DNA from: Certhia americana
Lineage: Eukaryota > Chordata > Aves > Passeriformes > Certhiidae
Direction of reading: 5' to 3'
NCBI GenBank assembly: GCA_018697195.1
Contig: CM031879.1
Span: 42,457,378-42,521,377, forward strand
Length of the DNA: 64,000 bases
The notes below the pieces were generated by a model, which saw only the letters and a list, made by a program, of their open reading frames with translations, did no database searches and was not told the origin of the DNA. Below are positions 36,681-51,600 of this stretch, piece after piece. Position 1 is the first letter of the stretch; each line of letters starts with the position of its first letter. The translations under genes and the position numbers were made by a program.

Positions 36681-39600
36681 AAATCAGCATTAATCTTTTT
36701 ATGATACAGATACATTTTTCCAAAATCCAATCCTCTGTTAAAAACGTGAAGACAATACAAAGGCTGCAAATGCATTAGAAAGTAAACAGCATAAAAATAA
36801 GCCAAGTTTTTTACTGCTGGTGCAATTAGAAACAGATTAGAGTCTGGATGTCACAAATTACAATGCTTTGGCAGAGGTAAAAAGCCCTAGCAAGACAGTG
36901 CATGATTTTCAGTCTCTGCACCTCACACAAAGCTGAGAGATTTTCTAATATACAGAAATAAACCAACACTCACAGAGTGAGATCTTGCATGCAAGTGTAA
37001 GCAAACCTTCAAGGCTGGCAATCAGATATGCACGAGGCAAGTAAAGGTCAGCCCATCTTTATACCTGGACATGAATACCAAGGAGAGGGCTGGAAAACTA
37101 CTGTGTTGCTGTTTTATACCCGAGACCATACTTAGATGCCAGGGAATTTTAAAACAAGCTATTGTGATAAAATGTGTCTTATGTGTCTTTTATGTAAGAA
37201 AAAATAGGAAAAAAGAGAAAAGATAGAAGAAAACCACTAGAACACCCTGTGGAATGTTGTGCCTTGCCAGCAATATGAATCTTGCTACAACTGTAAGCCC
37301 TCCTGAACATAGGAGGCTGTATAGCCACAGGAAGTGTCTCTTCAGTAACAAACCAAAACCCACTTTCTCTGTATTATCCTGAGCACTTTGTACATGTTTT
37401 CCTTCATATAGGAAAACCTGGCATTAAAGAATCTGGCAGAATCTTTGAAAAGCTCCTTTCTTTGTCTCTCAATTTCAGCACCATAATGCTAAAGGTAGGA
37501 AATACTTTATAAAATAATCTTCTGTCTCCATAAAATATGATTATAAAAAACAAAAGCCACACCAGTAACTGCGGTTGCAAAAATACATAAAACAAATTTA
37601 CTCTTAAAATTTTAAGTCAAATGATACTTCAAAGCTATAATAATTACTCCATTATTAGCATCACAGTTCTAATGAAAATATACTCATTTTGGAAGTCAAC
37701 TTTTTTTCTTAAAACTTGACCCCCTTTCTTTCAAAGAACTGGAGAAGTAAAACCATTCTGTTGATCTTGTAACGCAGTGTGAGAGTGCAAACGTGCTGCT
37801 GAGCATGATCAGCACTGAGAATCACAGAGCCCTATTTAGCTGAGTAAGGCTTCCTGGTTGAGCAGGGAGCTCTGGCATCCATGTAATTGGAACACCAGCT
37901 TGTCATGGCAGGCTATACACGCTCACAGACATGTTTAGATATTTCAGAAGTTTTTTATGACCTTCCGTATGTGTCTAAAGTTACCTCAATCTGGACTGAA
38001 ATTACTTACCAGAAACTGCTCCAAATGTTGTAGTTACTTTATTTCCCAAACAAATATAATCTTGGTATCTAGTAGTTTGTGTCACACCAATAAACCCATC
38101 ATGCACTGGAGTGCGAATACACTGTTGAAAGTGTTGATGCTGTTGAAAGATTATATCAAGGGCACAGAGAAACATGATTCAGTTCCATGTCAGTGAGTTC
38201 TCTCATTTTTGCATAACACATAGTCACTGTTTGATGGAAAAAACCACTTTATTACAATGAAAGGGAAATATCAACTAAACAGAAATAATGACAAAGCAGA
38301 AGCGTAAATCACAGGCAGGTCTGACAAACCAATACCATGTATTAAAGTTGCTATGGATGCCTTGAGGCAGAGCAGCACAGTTTTTTCAAGTGCTATGAAA
38401 ACAGACAATTGAAGGTAGGATGTAAATTTGTTTCAAAATGTGCTCACCTTCAGCTGGCGTTCAGCATGGTGCTGGCATTGAACCTGTCGCCAGCAAAGCT
38501 GGAACCATCTGTTCCCAAGAAAATCCTGACCCAAGTTTGTGAGTTTAGCCATTCAGTATTCCTTGAATCATGGAAGGCAGCGATGGGAAGCATTTCACAT
38601 GATTTTCCAAGGCAACTCGTGTAGCATCTTTCACCTGCATTTTTGGACCCTTTTCTTCTATTACCATAGTCTTCCAGTTTTCAGGTTTGTCATCTTACAT
38701 TGGCTGTAATTTCCATACTTTTGACTTGATTTAGTTAGCCTAGCTGCCTGTGAAAATCAGATTTCCGGGATCAGTCTGTTTATAGGTATGTAATAAACTT
38801 CTAATGCTGATTTCAGACCAATCAGACAGACACTGGAGATCTCAAATATGATGAGCTCTCTGTGTATTTTGTAAAACCACAGTGAAGGATGCCAAGGTTT
38901 TGATTTTGTTGGTCAATTAAGTTGAATGAGGCAGCTTGCATGTAGTTGTCAAAATATTTGACAGAACAAAGGCTGTAAGAAAAGGCATGGGAACTGTATA
39001 GGATACATGGTAAAACCAGAAAATAGTAGTTTAATTTAGTTTTTAAATGCCTATGAATGAAAAGGCTCAAGATCATAGGAAATTGAATTTCCACATTTTT
39101 CTCTGTAGCCACAGAGATATATACATCTTCGTAAACAAGATAAATCTACAGCAACAGCTTTATTTAAGCTAATATTAATGAAGTGATTTTCATTACTAAG
39201 CTTTATTTTTATTGCCTTCTATTATAAATAGAATTGCTGCTGGAATCTGAGGGAATTTATGTTGGGCTGGCCATCTCTGCACAATGCTCAGTAAAGATGC
39301 TGTGTAGTGTCTATGTGCCTAAAAGAAAGAAGAAGAGTCTGTATATGAATAAACTAGTCAAACAGAGAGAGTCAAAACCTAACTAATGGTTCCTGGTTGA
39401 TTTTAGCCCCATTGCAAATCAGTGGTGGGCTAACACTGGGGATGGCAGTGGTGATGGTTATGTGAACTGCACTGAGCAGCAGAGCAGTAACAGCTGAACA
39501 TCAATCCCAGCTGCTCCCAGTACATCCATCCCTGTGTCATTTCTCATTCCAGCTCAAGCAGTAATTTCTACAAGAAATGGATTTCTCTGCTTGCAGCAGG

Positions 39601-42360
39601 GTAGCAAAGAAACTATATTTCTTAATACCACTCCTGGGACTTCTGCATTGCAGCTGTTGGAAGAAACTGCTACTTTTAAACCTAAAATTTCATTAAAGTA
39701 TCTCCAGGATTTTTTCTCCTGTAATTTAGTGACACTTCCCTCACAGGCTAACCGGAATTATTTGCAAACTGTAATGGCTACAGCAGACAAAAGAGGTCAC
39801 CAAGCTGCAGCAGTTGCAATTAACAAAGGAGAATACGTCAATACGTAATTGACTTCTCAGGGAATTCAGAGCAGCCAAACAACCAAGCCACTCTGACAAG
39901 CTCTGGCATCCAGACAGCAGCTATTCCTGCCACAAGCTGGAACAAGAGCAGGAAGAGAACGAGAGGACCATTTTTTTCTGCAAGGATTTTTCTAAGATCA
40001 TTCCCTGGATTCATGGTCACATCAGAACTACAAAACCCACCCTGCTTAGGGATCCTCAATTTAGGTGAGCAGCAGTGATTACAGAATTTCAAAGCTCTTG
40101 GCCAGTCAGCAATTATTTACCATGGCAGGACTGCAGGACTAGGCATGATGAATATGGGCTGCAGCTACCAAGATGATAGATTCTGCCATTGGGTTGGAAT
40201 GCAACATCTCAACACGAACAGGAGCCTTAGGCAGCCATACAAGGATGCCTTTGGAGCACGATTTTCTGCCCATGAGAGCAATGTGATGGGTAATTGTACA
40301 GAGGGAACAGCTCTTTGAGAAGCCAATAATTGCATCTCTTTCTCTGTAATTAGTCCTGATAGAGAAAGGTATAGTCCCCTACCCCCTGATCAGAAACACA
40401 GACAGTGACCACTTAAGAAAGTTAGAGAGCCCAGCCAGATACACGCAGTGTTTTGCAAGGGTGGGACACCAAACATCCCTATTCTGAAATGAACCATAAG
40501 GTGGCACTGCTTTAAAACAATACCTGAGAAGATTTTCCCTGACATTTTCTATGCTCTACAAAGCCCCATGGAGCTCCCACTTTTAATTTAAGTGAATCAA
40601 GTCATCCTACAGAAACCTCAGTGACGCAGTGAGAGTGCATATCATTGGCATATGTTACTTTCACACATATTATTTTCTCAGAAATCACTAAGTTTTTTTC
40701 TGAAAAACCAAAGTGTCTCAGATACTTTTGTTCAAGCACAGCAACATCCATTTCAAAATTTAGGTTTGTGTGTGTAACAGCCAGACCTGTCTTTATACAA
40801 CCTCTGGCATCTAAGACCATAAAGATTCTGCTCTTTCTCTCTGCATGGCAACAGCCAACAAAGACACTTTAATAAGTAATCTTCTAGTTCACATCTAATG
40901 TGCAGGACAAGCTGTCAGATAAAAACAGTCTTTGCAAGTGGAGTTGCAGAGGTTTCTAGTGGTAAAATGAACTTCAGAGATAACCTGTGTCTTTTGATTT
41001 GCTTTTATGTTAGACCAGGCCACCATTTTAAATGAATGGTGAAAGGGACATAAAGCCACCTATTAAAAGATTACATCAGTCTGAGAGAAAATAGTAGAAG
41101 AATGTGATGCTTAACAAACTTCCTGAATGCAAAGATAAGGACCCTACTGAATCTCCAAATCCCATGGGCACAGAGAACCAGCTGCTGGTTTTGTGTCAGA
41201 GTACAGTTTTACATAGCACAAGAAAAAGAAATGGGTCAGAAAATAAATGCTCACCAGCTGCAGAACCTTCTGTTGGGTTGTCATGTAAGAACCTAACTGA
41301 TCTGAAAATAACAAGGCCATGAGTTCAGGTCCCCCTTGATCTTCTGTATCCAGCCAGTCTCCTGCCCTGCAAAGAACTCCTCAGCTTTCAGGCAGTCCTT
41401 TACTATGAACAATGCAAGGTCTTTAAACCACTGTTATTTTTGCAGTCTCTACCACAGAGTATGGCTCACCCACCTCCAGCTACCACATGCTGTGCTGAAG
41501 AACACGATGAGAGATAGCAGGACTACCTGAGCTTAGCTTTAGATATTTTCTTCCTTACAGATACTTTTGATCTAGCTTTATATCCCAGTAGTGCCCTTTC
41601 AACCAATGGACCAAAGTGTTCAAAAAGCCAGTGAGGTGATGACAGGCCACAGACCCCTTTCCAAGTTACTGCATGGTAGAATGATGAACCAGTGTCAGAC
41701 TACAGCTGACTTCAGGACGTGCAATTGCCAGTGAATTGACCCAGGCTGCATGCTGACAGACAAACAACATCCATTCACTGATGCATCTCTTTGGATTCAT
41801 CTATTCACTCTGCCTGTGGAGCCAAAGACAAACTCAATGCACAGTCTGGCAGAATGCAAAGCAGTTAAGTGAAACAGCTGGAGAGACACTTCAACTGTCC
41901 ACGCATGAGGATGTTCTCACTTACACTTACCTTACTCACATTTCAAATGGGAGAATAGGCCACTTCATACCAAGAATGTAGACACAGATCCCATCAGAGT
42001 GTAGTGACTCAGGTGATTTTGAGTTGATCCCTACCATTCTGGCAAGGTAATGGGAAGATTATTTCAACTGCAGTTGGCTGAAAAACCTTCCATGCATTTA
42101 AAAACTGAAAGACAGCAATAGTGGGAGACTGGAGGATAGACGAACTTGTGAATATCATCATTCAGAGTAAATAAGTTATTAAGATTCTACCAGTAAGGTT
42201 CATATGATGAGCTTTAGTATTTTTTTTTTTCCTATTTTGATCATCCAAGATAGTCTTTATTTCAAATATCACCATAGGAGCAGTAATTAATTCAAATGAA
42301 GTGTGAATTTCTTTAAATGAGCAAGAAAAATATTCCAAAACATTCTGGGCTTCAGACTTT

Positions 42361-42393
42361 AAAAAAAAAAAAAAAAAAAGAAGAAAAAAAAAA
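42361..42393 (+). repeat. A-rich run (A19, GAAG, A10)
   Basis: A simple A tract with no recognised element beside it. Confidence 0.85.
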
Positions 42394-45300
42394 GTATTTA
42401 TTTTATGTCTGTAAGTACACTGTGGAAAGATGGCACACTGACTCTCTCTTTAGGAAGTAGGTTACCAAATTCTCCTTTTCTGTCCCCAGCCACAGATAAC
42501 TGAAGACTACCAGTGGCAGTGAGAACCTCTTGAGCCTACTTGACTTTTGCAGATCTTTTTGAGTTGGATACTAACAGCAGTTACCAAACTGGAGCTCAAA
42601 CATTAAATATTATTAAATCCCTTGAATCCAATACAGAAGTACTTCAATTATACAAGCTTTGTGTCATCCCAGATGAGGTCATGATTCTTAATGCTCATCA
42701 TATTGAATATTCCTGCCGTATTTGGAAAGCTTGATTATCAAAATTATCCTTTGTCCTTTGTGTCTCATGGATAATTGAGGTTTATACATTTCATGCAAAA
42801 CAGATTTTGTACCTCATTAAACAGACCTGTCTGTATTTCGACAATGTAACTCCTGAACATAATCTGTGCAGTTTACATGCTCATGGCTGAATAGCATGAT
42901 TATAGTAACCAGAAGGTAAACTGGGCTTTAAGTCAGAAACTTCTAGAAACCCACAAATCCAGTGGTAGGGCTCCAGCTTTGGAAGCAGATTGATTTTTTC
43001 TGCTCCAAACAAGCATGCAAAACAGCACCATTTTGTTACATTAATCAAGCTGTTTAGCTGAATGATTTACTCATGTCTAACTTACACTGGGCACTAAACA
43101 TCAGTTGTTTTTAGCAAGAGGGAAAGTCCAGAAGGCAAATCACACACAGCTCAATTGGCTTCAACTAGTACTACAAGAATGTGGCACTCAGATGCTAATT
43201 CTTTGTTGTAGCAATGCAGGATACTTAGAGTAAGTTCAACATGCGAGTTCACGCATCTCCTTCTCTAGATACTGGTGAGGACTACACAAAAGTTCTCAAT
43301 ATGAATTCAACCCCACGTGTTTACCCTAAACACAGAAGACACAACAGTATTTGTGAGGCGATAGACTCACTATAAGACACACAACCAAAGTCTGAGGGAA
43401 AACCAAACATTTTACTCATTCACCAGCCCATCTTCTTGAGAAGCACCCACAGAAAGCATAGGAGGGTTCACAACTGCCAAGGAATCACAGGAGTCTTGTT
43501 CCTGGCTAGCAGCATGTACCCCTGGCTAACAAAAAATTCTCAAATATAGCATTTGTGAAAACTGAGACGTTACCTGCCCCTTTGTTTTCAGGAAGACAGG
43601 GGATACATTCATCTAATCCTGCACTTTGACTAATTTTTGTCCCTTTTCCACACTTCATTATCTGAAGAGCATCCTAGCAATATAAGATAGCTGAGAGAGA
43701 CCTGTACCCAAAGTCCATTACCAAGGTAATGCCATGCAGAGGTCATGGCTCTGAGGGGCCTTTCAGGAAAGAAGGGGGAAAGTGGGTTGCAGTGAAAGAG
43801 AGGGGGAAGAAAACATCTGATACCTGCCCCAGCCACTGACTGCAGAGAACATGGAGCAGCAGTGAAAGCCAGAGAAGGGTTCCAGAGAGCAAGCCATGAA
43901 GGAAACAGGAAGAGCTACACAAACTTCACATAGCAGGAGATGGGGACCAGAGCTAAAGAAGCCAGTCACAGAGCCTGGAAGTAATTCTTAAAGGATGCAG
44001 CCCAAAAGGACAGCAGTGTGATTGCAGGTGGGAGACAGCATTTGTGAGAGCACCTGTGTTGGAAAGAGAGCAGAAAGGGAAATGCCCACAGAAATAGTAC
44101 TCGTGGAGCTACCTAAGGTAAGACAGGAAAAATGCTCCTTGTAGCTTCTGAAACAATGTTATTGAGAGCAAGTTAACCTGATCAGCCTTTGAACAAACTG
44201 AGGTGTCAGGCTGTAGAGTTCAGAGAAGTTGAGAAGAAATGTGCATCAGAATCAGGAGGGATACAGCTAGTGAGTTTTATGCCATTTAAAATGCCTCAGA
44301 AGGGTTGTTTCATGGATGTTTCAATACGCAGATAATTTGATCAGAAATGTAATTATCTGTGTCCTAGTTCTTCAGTATACCTAAGTATTTGTCTTACAAG
44401 ATACTACTCTACATGAATCTCTAGATTTATGCTATATAAATGCATATATAAAAGTCTTGAATTATGTTCACTGGAAGCTGATCAGAAAACATTAGTGCTA
44501 GCAGTAAAAGAAATACCTTATGGTATTTGCATTAGTAATCCTGACTGCGTTTTCATTTTTACCTTAGCTTATTATTCATGAAAGAAGATCCTCCCCTCCA
44601 AAAAGAAAGTTATTTTATACAGTTAGAATTAGTTTACAGACTCCACTTGAAAAATTTAATTCATCATCCTGATTTCTACCCTTTAGTGGTCAATGTATTT
44701 CCACACATGAGCTGCTCTAAACCATAAATCCACCTGTGGAAAGGCAGTTTCCATGGGGGTGCCTGGTTGAAGTTGAGCTTAGCTCTTTGCAGGATTAAGC
44801 CCTACGAAGCAGAAGTAGTTTGCAACACAGCAGAGGTCAGAGTACAATAATTCTCTACGTGAGGCTGCAGATTATATCTCATGTGGCAGGTTGCCAAGGA
44901 GCTGCTAGGAGCAGAGAACAAATACAGATGGAAGGAGGTGGATGCAGCAAGGGTAGAATTACACTGAAATGGCATTGACTGCAAAGAGTGACAATAACAA
45001 GCAGTAGGAGAGGACAAAGACCAGGACCCAAGGTGACCAGGAAAGGATGCTCCAGCAGAACTAGCAGAAGAGTCCCTGAAGGTCCTAGCAATGTTTCCTC
45101 CAGTGGCTGAATTTTCACACCCTGACAAAGCTCTGTCAGGCACCCTCAGCCACAAACCATCTCCCTACAGCGACTGTCTCCTCCCAGCTACTGCCCAGAG
45201 ACCCAAGGCCCACTCTTCACATGTTCTGAAGGTGCTGTCCCTTTCCCCCTCCTCCAACCTTCTTTTCAAACTGCTATGGGGAAGCAGGACTCACATGAGA

Positions 45301-48124
45301 AAAGTCTGAAATTGCTAAACAAGCCATAAAAAAATTCAGTGGTAGATATAAAAATTTCACAGCTTTTCCCTGCAGAACCATTCAGCTATTTCAAAGCTGC
45401 ACTGGTTTCCCAAGCACTAGTTAAGAACATTTCTTTGTTCAGGAGAGCACTGATGCATGTGCCCACACAAGTTTATGCTTTTAAAACACAGCAACTCAGA
45501 AAGGCAATTTCCAGTTGTCTTGGATAAGACAGTCATTTAAAACTATAGGGTTTCCCCTTGATTTCTCTGGCAATCTTTACACAAGAAAATTTTCTTTCTT
45601 GCCCTCTCATATAAATATGTAGTGATAACACATATTTACATCACTTCATGGTGATGTCATGAGTATTCCTTAATGCTTACAAGCACTCTGAAGACGAGAA
45701 GAGCTACAAGCATTAAGTTATATCAAGGCAAGGGCTTTTTAATGCACACTCAGCCATGTGGTGGGTATCTCTTTTCTTCCACCGACCGCCCTAGTTAGCA
45801 TCTCTAAAACTGTTTGCCAAAATCTGTCCTGTGGAGCAGCAGGACTACTGTTTAGGCCCAGGGGACTGATCCATTTAAATGAGTAAGGTTAACAGTGCTG
45901 ATCTCTAGCACAGCAAAAATACTAAGAACATACACATACTTTAAAAATTCCTACAGAAGCAGTGCCAAGTAAGAAAATGTGCTTACGAAATCAAAACAGA
46001 CCCCAGAAGCAAGAAACAAGTGAACTGACTGGGGAAAGTATTACTTTTTCTCCATTTGATTAAATGCCACGATTCCCTCTGATTCAGTGATTTGTGTCTT
46101 CCATTTCTAAATTGTATTCTGTCTAAATATAGTTATCACAGAGAACAGAAAACCCAGCCTGAACACCTGGGCACTTGTTACAGGCAGGCTATTCCGGAGG
46201 TGGTGGATCAGCACACCAGAACCAGCATTCAAAAACCACCTCCAGTGTGCTCAGCATTGTTGAGAAAAATGACACCAGCACTTGGTTCATCAGGCAGCTC
46301 CTCTTCCTCTCCCCTGTCCCACCTCGCCCATGGAAACCTGGTCCACGTACAGTCCCTCAACCTAGAGCTGGAAACAGGAGCTCTCTGGTTGACTTCTCAG
46401 GTACACATAGTCTTTTTTCATCTGTCCCCCAGCACCACAGTCTGACAGTGATCCCACATTCTCCTCCAAATTCACTGAGGAACCACAACTGGGAAACCAG
46501 AGCAGGCAGGACAGGTTCCACTAAACTTGAAGGACATATGAAGTGAGGCACAGCTACCCCCTACCCAAACAGTCGTGGGTTTGTCCCCTGGGCATCAGGA
46601 TTTACTCTGGCTCCACCAGCTGTGCACAAAGGAAGCACAACCTTCCTTTGCACTTTGTAAGTGCTAATAACCTGTGTTATTCTTATAGCACTGTTTCCTG
46701 TGCCCAGCTTGTCAAAGCACCAGCTTGCCCTCTCTTGACAGCCACTCTAAAACTGTATACCCATACCTAAGAGGCTCTAGTGAAAGAATGTCATAGGGGA
46801 TCCATAATTCAATATCAAGCAGTGCAAAAACAGGTCAGGACACATGCTGGCACTGCCCCGAGCCCACCAGGGGTCAGGGCAACTGTGGTGTCAGGGAAGA
46901 GGTTCAACCTGACTGCAGCTTTCCAGGACTCCTGCAGGCAGCTGCTCTCCCTCCGTGCATGGGTCAGCAGCAGGAGTTGCACTTCTGTGCTCTCTACCTT
47001 GCACTGCTGGATAATGAGGCCCAGGGAAAAAAAGGATTTTAGGCAGCACTGAGGAATTCCAAAGCTTTAAAGAGCTGGCAAAGAGAATATGGCCACTTGT
47101 AAGTCTGAATGCTAGTTTGCCACTGGAGATATTATATGATTTCTGCAATTCTAGGAAACTTTTCTTTAATGAAAACATTCTGTCACCACCTGTCAGGAAT
47201 AAATTTAGGCAAAGAAAACAAGACAATATTGAACTAGAAGGCAGGATCTTGCAAAACATCAGAGCTGATTCATCCCTTCCCATTCCTCCCCCCCATCCTA
47301 CTCTAGGCACCATGCCGAGAATACATTAACTTAACTTGCCTGGGGATTTACATTAGATTACTACCCATTACCAGGGACTTCAGATTCCTTTATTCTCCAC
47401 CAATGCTGTATTTCTGTAAGAGAGTACTGAATAAAAGTAACTTCACCTTTTTCTTCAGTTATTCAATTTCTGTAATCTGGCAGCAGAGGTGCCAAGTACA
47501 AAAGTCTTGACTACTCAGTCCCACCCCTAGAACTGGTATGCCAGTGTATTAGGATATAAATCTGTTATTTTTGTCTCAACATGCATGAATTACCCTAGTA
47601 TTATATATGTAGATACACATTCTTGCTTGCTAAATCTGCACTCCTACTTTTTAGAATCTGAAAACACTAGTTGAAACAAGTCACCCATTGTAGGACTAAA
47701 AGTTAAAAACTACTCTTGGATTAAAAAGCCCTCTTGAATCACATATTAAAAAACCAAATTATAAATAATTATCAGAAAACTGAGGCTTCTATTATCACCC
47801 AAGGCTCAGGATATTTTATTCTTTACACCCTCAACTTGTTCTACACAGTTTCTGCAATGACAGCACTCAGGATTTCAGCCTAGAAAACTCTCTGGCTACA
47901 CTTTTCCCCAGTAATTAAAAAAATTGAAATTTATTCATGTAACATAACTTATCACCCTTCAGAAGGACCTCTTCCCTGCTCCTTTCCCTCATTCATTTAG
48001 TCTCATGCTCAGCTGCCCTCCTGTGCAGGCGTTCTGCATGTCACAATAGCACAGTTTGCCCAGACAAATAGTTGACCTGGCAGCAGCAAGTGGCATTGAA
48101 AGCCAGAGAAGGGAACAGAAAAAA
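42394..48124. other. No gene seen; small hairpin at 45,638-45,657
   Basis: ACATCAC and GTGATGT form a 7-bp inverted repeat around a 6-nt loop at 45,638-45,657. Several frames of 100-140 codons between 44.8 and 47.3 kb overlap each other on both strands and have no motif. Confidence 0.5.
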
Positions 48125-48665
48125 GAAAAGATCATTGAGTCCAGCCTTTGACTAAACATCTCCATGCTAACTTATCATGGTGCCACGTCCAGACATTTGC
48201 TGAACACCTCCAGGGACAGTGAATCTACCACTTCCCTGGGCAGTCCCTTCGCATATTTGACAACATTTTCAATGAAGAAATTCTTCATGATATCCAACCT
48301 GAACCTCCTCTGGTGCAGCTTGAGGCTCTGTTTTCTCATCCTGTCATTGGCTGCCCGGGAGAAGAGGCTGTCCCCCACCTGGCTGCCATCTCTTTTAGAT
48401 AGTTGTAGAAAGTGATGAGGTTCCCTCTTGAGCCTCCTTTTCTCTAGTCTAAACACCCTCAGCTCCCTCAGCCACTCCTCATACAATGTCACTCTCCTGA
48501 TCTTTCACCAGCTCTGTTGCCTTCTCTGGGCACTTCAGCACCTCAGTGTATTCCTTGCAGTGAGGGGCTCAGAACTGGGCCCAGGATTTGAGGTGTGCCC
48601 TCACCAATGCTTCAGAGGGACAATCACTGGTCCTGCTGGCCACACTATTTGTGAAACAGGCTCCA
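48125..48665 (-). mobile_element. CR1 LINE, 3' part including the end of ORF2
   Basis: In reverse orientation the order is GATCATTGAGTCCAGCC, CACCTCCAGGGACAGTGAAT, CACTTCCCTGGGCAG, CCTCTGGTGCAGCTTGAGG, CTCAGCTCCCTCAGCCACTC, CTTTCACCAGCTCTGTTGCC, TGCAGTGAGGGGCTCAGAAC and TGGTCCTGCTGGCCACAC. This is the best preserved CR1 in the window. The terminal octamers at the left end are lost or replaced, so the 3' end is blurred, and the 5' end is truncated as usual for CR1. Confidence 0.93.
48175..48492 (-). pseudogene. CR1 ORF2 C-terminal fragment
   Basis: This minus-strand frame of 105 codons shows the conserved end of the CR1 endonuclease/reverse-transcriptase protein: LEKRRLKREPHHFLQL, GDSLFSRAANDRMRK, LKLHQRRFRLDIMKNFF and LPREVVDSLSLEVFSKCLD. 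It is the region after the RT domain; endonuclease and RT catalytic domains are absent. The frame is intact over this span, which suggests a fairly young copy, but the element is 5'-truncated and cannot make a working protein. Confidence 0.88.
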
Positions 48666-51600
48666 GCTCTCAGGAAGATCCAAATAGATTGAATCTAAGT
48701 GGTAAAAAAGCAATGGAAAGTATATCTCTTCAGGCTTAAACATGAAAAGAAAGCAAAAGTATAAAAAATCCCTTTTATTTTTAAGCAAGTCAATATTTAT
48801 CATCCATTCACACTCATTAACTCAAGTAGGCCAGTACTAAAGGTTTGTCACCAGGGGATATGTCCTTTTTAAACAGTTAATGGAGTTTTAATTAATTGTG
48901 TTTCCTGAAAGTCCATCTTGACAAAAAGTAAGATAATTGAAATGCATTAAAAAGTGTGTTTATTCATCTGTCCAGAAATAAACTGGAAAAGACAAAGAGA
49001 ACACATAACAAAACAGTTTTTAGAATACCTGGAAAGAATGGAAAACTACTAGGAGACTTGCAAATTTGACTACTGCTACGAATAATTGTATGTTACCAAA
49101 TGCCCAAGATGAACAATAAAACAAACAAACAAACAAACTGCAGCAACAACAACAAAAAAATACCCCAAATCAAAAAAAATTAAGTAATTTACAAATACGA
49201 AGACAAAAAGGAGAATATGTGAATTAAGCTATCAGGCATTAATATTGTATTGCTGCAGGGGAAGAATTCTTCCTTTTTCTCCTGGAAAAGATTTTGATTT
49301 CCCATAGAGAATAAAGGATTTAAGGGGGGTTTTTTTGGTTTTTTTTTTTTTTTTCAAATAGAGGTTATTTTTTCATTGGAATAATAATATTTTCCTCAGA
49401 AATATATTTTCGGGGTTTTGTTTGTTGGGTTGCTTTTTTAATAAAACCCCAATTTTCTATTTAAAACAGCTTTGATAGAAATAATATGGGCTAGTGAAGC
49501 ATTTCCTTTTATGATGGTTTCTGGCTTTCAAGGTCAGGTTCAACTACATCAAGTACAATGCCTTAAGATCAGTTGCTCAGAAGCAGGAAAACAGAGACCA
49601 AAGAGCCAGTGTCCTTCTTCTAAAGGTCCTGAAGCCTCATGAGATCTGTCAAGATATGCAGATGTTGTAGCAGACCAGAAAAGGGGAGCTTTAGCCATTT
49701 TTTACCTTACAACTGGAGACTATCAAAGGCTTTTGGAAGTTTTACTTACTCTTAAATCAGCTCATCTCTCCTCTTTTTTCCCATGCCTATCTTTTTCATA
49801 CATGTTTCTTAAAGTTAAGATTTAATTGTCTTGTCAGTAGGATAACATTCCAGAAGTGGAGAATGTATAGAGGAAAAGATGTTAACTGGCCCTTCTCTAT
49901 GTCTTTTGTGCTACAAAGTGCTTTGTCTTCACCTCAGAACAAGAGGAAAGGGAAATGTTCATCCTGGCACAGGCAAGCTTTTGACAAACATGCAACCAGC
50001 CATTCTGAGCTACCCTTGCCCTGAATGGCAATCTTGAACAAAAGATATTACTTTAATCAAATCTTTCTGGGTTTAGTTCAGTGAAGTCGACTTGTTTAAG
50101 ACATCTTAGCCTTCCTCCATTTCTTTTCTCACAATTTCAATCTCAAATTATGCACGTGTTCTCTGAGACAACAGAGACTCATAAAACTTTTCTCAGCTGG
50201 CATGTTTAATCAAGGGTATAACTAACAGGTTCAATATCTTACAAGCAAGCTCACAAAGCTCAGTTCTGTGTTGCTAGATGGTAAAGAACATTATGGTTCA
50301 TATTATTAAATCCACGCCTGTATCTTGGCTGGAACAGTGGCCAACAGTGGATGTGTTAGGATGACTCCCATAACTAGAATCACCATGTAATGCTGCTCCC
50401 CAGAATACTTCCCAACTGCTGAAGATCTGCAGGTCAAGGGGGGTTTGAGCCAGCAGTGTACATTTTATTCTCAGGGGCATATTGAATCCACGAAAACTCG
50501 TGCTCCCCCCAACACCCAGTGGCCAGGAATCTCACAGCTAAATGCAGACCCCATTCCTCTGCTCTAAACTTGAGGGGCCTGATGGTTGCATTTGATGGCC
50601 CCAGTTCTTTTGCTGACAGAGATTAGTGAACAATTAGTCACTTTCTAATTCTTCCTGCCCATGTCACTTATATGCCTTGCTCTCCTCCCTGCTTACCAAC
50701 TGAGGTGTTAGATAAAAACATGACAGTAAGAAAGACAGCTGAAAGCACATCAGTCATTTACATGCCATTTCAGAAAGTGAACACAGAGACTTTGATACAT
50801 AAACCCCATTGACTTTCCATTACATTTTGATTCCTTATTGCCCACCCTTAAAGGAATTTACTCTAGAATCTTAAGAAAATAAATCTTAGGACAGATTTTA
50901 AGTAAATGGCAGATATACCTGAGAAATCCCATTAACATTTCTTTAAGCCACAACAACACTCCCAACTTAAGACCTCAAAAACTGCAGAAAATTCACCCTC
51001 CCTTTTATACGTGCTATTTTAACATTTTGATTTATTTATTTATTATCATTATATATTTATTTTATTTATTTTTAAACAGCTATTGCTGAGCAGAATGAAA
51101 TATCCTTCCATCATCTACTGTCTGCCACAGTACACATCCCCTGCCGAGCCTGAAGTCTCACTAGTCCCCTTTATATCCTTGCCACTTTCAAGTCTTCAAG
51201 CACTGGAAAATTTTGACCCCATTTGGATCTGGTTTTGCACCACAGACACTGTTGGAAGAGATGAATCCTGCTGGCAATCAGTTAATCCATAATAAAAAAA
51301 AACACAGCAGAAGCAGTGATGGGAAAGATGAACTCCTTAGCAAAGAGGAGTGTTTGAGGTAAAGGTGGGAAATCCTCTCCAGTCCTTCGAAACCGATGCT
51401 GATGTCCCACTGAAATCCTCATGCACATCATGAGATCTTTTAGGCTCTTAAAAACCTGCAGGCACCTAAATTCACTGCAAATACACTAAAATCCACTTAA
51501 ACTCATGCCTGTCACAGCATGCCCAGCTGTAGAAGAAATCTCTGACTGTCTGTCTGTCCTTCTCCTGAGAGCTCCCCATTTGAACTGCCACTCTGCTGTG

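Larger units (their letters stand above)
33064..42360. other. No gene seen over about 9.3 kb
   Basis: Apart from the tandem duplications near 35.4-35.6 kb, a C-rich tract at 34,797 and an AT-rich motif cluster near 36.5 kb, I see nothing. Minus-strand frames at 36,040-36,408 and 39,838-40,092 (the latter with a hydrophobic run) lack splice context and a recognised family. Confidence 0.45.

Noticed and set aside
39838..40092. Minus-strand frame with a hydrophobic run
   Set aside because: It looks like a membrane segment but lacks an acceptor and donor pair and any recognised family.
46891..47313. 140-codon minus-strand frame
   Set aside because: Overlapping frames on the other strand are similar in length; there is no motif, no splice context and no start context.
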